Assembly (NCBI GenBank): GCA_028284235.1
Contig: JANQSC010000012.1
Span: 62,001 to 126,000 of the forward strand
Length of the DNA stretch: 64,000 nucleotides
Origin: Opitutaceae bacterium
GTDB taxonomy: Bacteria > Verrucomicrobiota > Verrucomicrobiia > Opitutales > Opitutaceae
Direction of reading: 5' to 3'
Made by a program: the position numbers and the translations under genes. The notes beneath the pieces are model-generated. The model made no database searches. It was not told the origin of the DNA and was given only the letters and a program-made list of their open reading frames with translations. Each line of letters begins with the position of its first letter. Position 1 is the first letter of the stretch. Shown piece by piece: positions 62,020 through 64,000 of this stretch.

Positions 62020-63384
62020 TCAATCCGCATTGGCGTTTAGCAGACGCTCCATCGTCTTCATCAGCACGGCTTCGGAACCGGGCCCGACGTTGGTGGCCCG
62101 TTCGCTGGTTTCATAGCCTCCTTCCGTATAAGAAATCTCGGTACCGATATAGGCGGTGCCGTAGTCGCCGTAAGCGGCCATGGCCACTTGCAAATCGGGT
62201 CGCATGGCTTTTGCGGCCAACTGGTATTCGACGAACAGTTCTCCGGGCAAGTGAAGCACACGGGCGTCGCCTATGCTTAAGCAGGCGATGTCGATCAGAT
62301 GTCCCGACTTCGCCCGGCGGAGGTAGGCGAGTTGAGTGATGGCTTCGTAGCCGTCCGCTGATTTCGTTTCGATTTTCGCGAGTAGATTCTCTTCGGTCAG
62401 GTGCTTTGCGAGCGGCAGACTGACCGGTTTCGAGTTCCATGCGATATCGGAACTTGCAAGCGGAAATTTTTCCGTAGACGTCCAGGCCTGGGTCATCCCA
62501 TCGGCCAGTCGTTTGGCCAGAAGCACTCGGTTCTCGGTGTTGCCGTCGTTGTACTTGCCCGCGCCGATGTTGCCGCCCGCTCCATTGAAGTGCACGTGCA
62601 AGGCCTTTGGCTGCCCTTGGCCGCGGAGAAAGCGGGCGATTCCTGGAAAGTCGGGACTGGGGACTCCGGTTCGGTAGTAGCTTTGCGGGTGGGTGGCGAA
62701 GTAGCTCAAAACTGCGACGGGCGTGTTTTCATTCCAGAAGGAAATCAACGAAATCTCGGGATCGACCACTCCTACTGGCTCAGCCCGGACGAGCGGGTTT
62801 CTCTCGGTTGTGAAACGCATGACGCGTACTTTTCCGTCGGGACCGAGTATCCGGCGATTTGATACGACTTCCTGCACATCGTCGACGCCCCATCCGTAGT
62901 GCGTAACGGCCTGGGCCGAGGGCAGGGCGGTTTTCAAGGCGGTCGCGGCACGGCGAATGACTTGGCGTTGAAAGAAGCTGTCGAACAAGTCGTGGCCGGT
63001 GATTCCGAGTTCATGCACGAGCGCTTCGGAGCTAAAATCGCAACGCGGCGCGTCGTGCTGATGCAAGGCGTGGACGGCGACTCGTTCGCGGGAGGTTCCG
63101 GCGGCTTCCGCGAGGGCGTCGCGAAATACGTCTTGAGACGCGTTGGCGACGCCGATCCAGTCGACGGCGCAGAGCACGATCGGTTTCCCGGCTCCCAGAA
63201 TGGCGATCCCTCGGCACCGCAAGCTGATCTCGTCGTGCTTGTGGACCGGATCGTACGCGAGTTCCGATCCAACGGGCGGGGTTGCGTCTACATCGAAGGT
63301 GGCGATGCGCACTTGGGCGTGCCCGGAGACCGCGAGGCCGATCAAGGCGCTGAAAAACAATACCAGAGGAAATGAACGCAACAT
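62020..63384 (-). CDS. Neutral/alkaline ceramidase-like hydrolase, exported
   Basis: A 454-residue exported protein (signal peptide to about residue 23) with the N-terminal domain of neutral/alkaline non-lysosomal ceramidases. [12 protein letters not shown] and [13 protein letters not shown] supply the zinc-binding histidines, and [19 protein letters not shown] corresponds to the active-site loop. It lacks the C-terminal domain of true ceramidases, as do many PVC homologues whose substrate is unknown. It is flanked by a sulfatase and a binding protein gene on the same strand. Hydrolysis of an amide in a lipid or aminosugar is a guess. Confidence 0.82.
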   Translation of the reverse strand: MLRSFPLVLFFSALIGLAVSGHAQVRIATFDVDATPPVGSELAYDPVHKHDEISLRCRGIAILGAGKPIVLCAVDWIGVANASQDVFRDALAEAAGTSRERVAVHALHQHDAPRCDFSSEALVHELGITGHDLFDSFFQRQVIRRAATALKTALPSAQAVTHYGWGVDDVQEVVSNRRILGPDGKVRVMRFTTERNPLVRAEPVGVVDPEISLISFWNENTPVAVLSYFATHPQSYYRTGVPSPDFPGIARFLRGQGQPKALHVHFNGAGGNIGAGKYNDGNTENRVLLAKRLADGMTQAWTSTEKFPLASSDIAWNSKPVSLPLAKHLTEENLLAKIETKSADGYEAITQLAYLRRAKSGHLIDIACLSIGDARVLHLPGELFVEYQLAAKAMRPDLQVAMAAYGDYGTAYIGTEISYTEGGYETSERATNVGPGSEAVLMKTMERLLNANAD

Positions 63385-63415
63385 AATGAGTTTTCGCGAT
63401 GATGAAAGGGAAGGG

Positions 63416-64000
63416 TCACTCTCCGCCGACTGCTTCCTGGGCGAACCGATTGTCTACGTATTTGTTCATGTCGATGGCGCTCATATCAGGCAGTTCTCGG
63501 TGAGCCGAGTTCAGTTCGAGTTCCCGCAGCGCTCCGTCGGCGGAGACCATCGGCGTGCGAGGGAGGGCGCTCTTGTAGATCTCGACCACTGTATCCAAAG
63601 CATGGGGTTCTTTCAGTGCAGTGCCGGACGCGCGAATCGCCGCGGCGGCGGCTTCGGGATCGGATCGAACCAGCTGCTGGGCCTTGTAGATCGCTCTCGT
63701 GGCGGCTGCGATGGTATCGGGATTCGCGTCGGCGTAGCGTCGCAGGGTTACCAGCATATGGATTTGGCGATTGGACAGCGCTTTGACGTTTCCGGCCGAC
63801 TGGTTGACGATCATAACGCCGCCTTGGTCGACCAACGCTTTCTCGAGATAAGGCGTGTGGGCATAGATGGCGTCGACCATTCGCTCCCCGAAGAAGTGAT
63901 TTTGGGCCGGTCCGGGTACGATCATCATCTCGATGTCGGTGTCGGCGTCGAGCCCGACGGATTGCATGAGAGCCCGAAGCCGCGGCGGTGGCCCGGGGGC
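63416..64000 (-). CDS. ABC transporter substrate-binding protein, NMT1/SsuA-like (partial)
   Basis: The C-terminal 195 or so residues of a protein that runs off the end of the window; the frame stays open to base 64000, reading [20 protein letters not shown] into the visible part. The pattern fits the NMT1/THI5/SsuA family of periplasmic binding proteins for sulfonates, taurine, bicarbonate or thiamine precursors ([18 protein letters not shown], then [20 protein letters not shown]). The start and signal peptide are outside. It leads a likely operon with the ceramidase-like and sulfatase genes. Confidence 0.75.
   Translation of the reverse strand, partial: APGPPPRLRALMQSVGLDADTDIEMMIVPGPAQNHFFGERMVDAIYAHTPYLEKALVDQGGVMIVNQSAGNVKALSNRQIHMLVTLRRYADANPDTIAAATRAIYKAQQLVRSDPEAAAAAIRASGTALKEPHALDTVVEIYKSALPRTPMVSADGALRELELNSAHRELPDMSAIDMNKYVDNRFAQEAVGGE

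Noticed and set aside
1..64000. tRNA, rRNA, CRISPR array, prophage or integrative element
   Set aside because: No cloverleaf, ribosomal segment, spaced direct repeats, integrase or phage structural gene could be recognised by reading; small structured RNAs cannot be excluded without a covariance search.

Overview
The window looks like chromosomal DNA of a marine Verrucomicrobiota bacterium, most probably Opitutales (Puniceicoccaceae or Opitutaceae-like). This rests on protein families, not on a marker gene. It has a very large SusD-less TonB-dependent receptor whose plug begins with an ELSPFAVD-type motif, a DUF1592-type cytochrome paired with a DUF1552 Tat protein, DUF1080 and DUF3604 proteins, several Tat-exported Gfo/Idh/MocA oxidoreductases, FG-GAP repeats fused to a cytochrome c motif, and six Cys-type sulfatases. 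No rRNA, tRNA, CRISPR array, integrase or transposase gene was seen.

Layout. 0.2-5.8 kb: two Gfo/Idh/MocA oxidoreductases, a NupG-like transporter and a PHP/DUF3604 protein. 5.9-6.2 kb: a MITE-like element. 6.4-9.75 kb: the cytochrome/DUF1552 pair. 9.8-16.5 kb: a sugar-acid block with a zinc dehydrogenase, a KduD-like SDR, a class I P450 with its [2Fe-2S] ferredoxin on the minus strand, and a divergent DctPQM TRAP transporter. 16.6-22.1 kb: a sulfatase, a purple acid phosphatase-like protein, an AraC regulator and a Tat oxidoreductase. 22.1-23.2 kb: a two-gene nucleotidyltransferase/AT-hook module behind a 32-bp perfect palindrome, probably toxin-antitoxin-like. 23.4-30.1 kb: a DUF1080 protein, an aldo/keto reductase, a DUF5690 membrane protein, a XylR-like regulator and a class III aminotransferase-fold enzyme. 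30.3-36.8 kb: a siderophore-type receptor, then a uronate dehydrogenase-like/Gfo-Idh-MocA/isomerase operon and an AraC regulator. 36.8-45.3 kb: a GH2 remnant, a hybrid two-component sensor and the 1172-residue receptor. 45.5-64 kb: an FG-GAP cytochrome, five sulfatases, two PhoD-like phosphatases, a HAD phosphatase, a diheme cytochrome c, DgkA, a ceramidase-like hydrolase and a partial NMT1-type binding protein.

How the genes may fit together (inference): sulfated, uronate-containing and possibly O-methylated polysaccharide would be sensed by the hybrid two-component protein, imported through the outer membrane by the TonB receptor, desulfated in the periplasm, and its acidic sugars taken up by the TRAP system for oxidation by the KduD-like, uronate dehydrogenase-like and Gfo/Idh/MocA enzymes. 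No intact glycoside hydrolase or polysaccharide lyase is present, so backbone cleavage must be encoded elsewhere.

The most distinctive non-coding content is a set of intergenic palindromic modules reused in different combinations at about six places, a MITE with 32-bp terminal inverted repeats, two copies of a GATTAG-type hexamer hairpin, and a short widespread repeat inserted in frame in a sulfatase gene.
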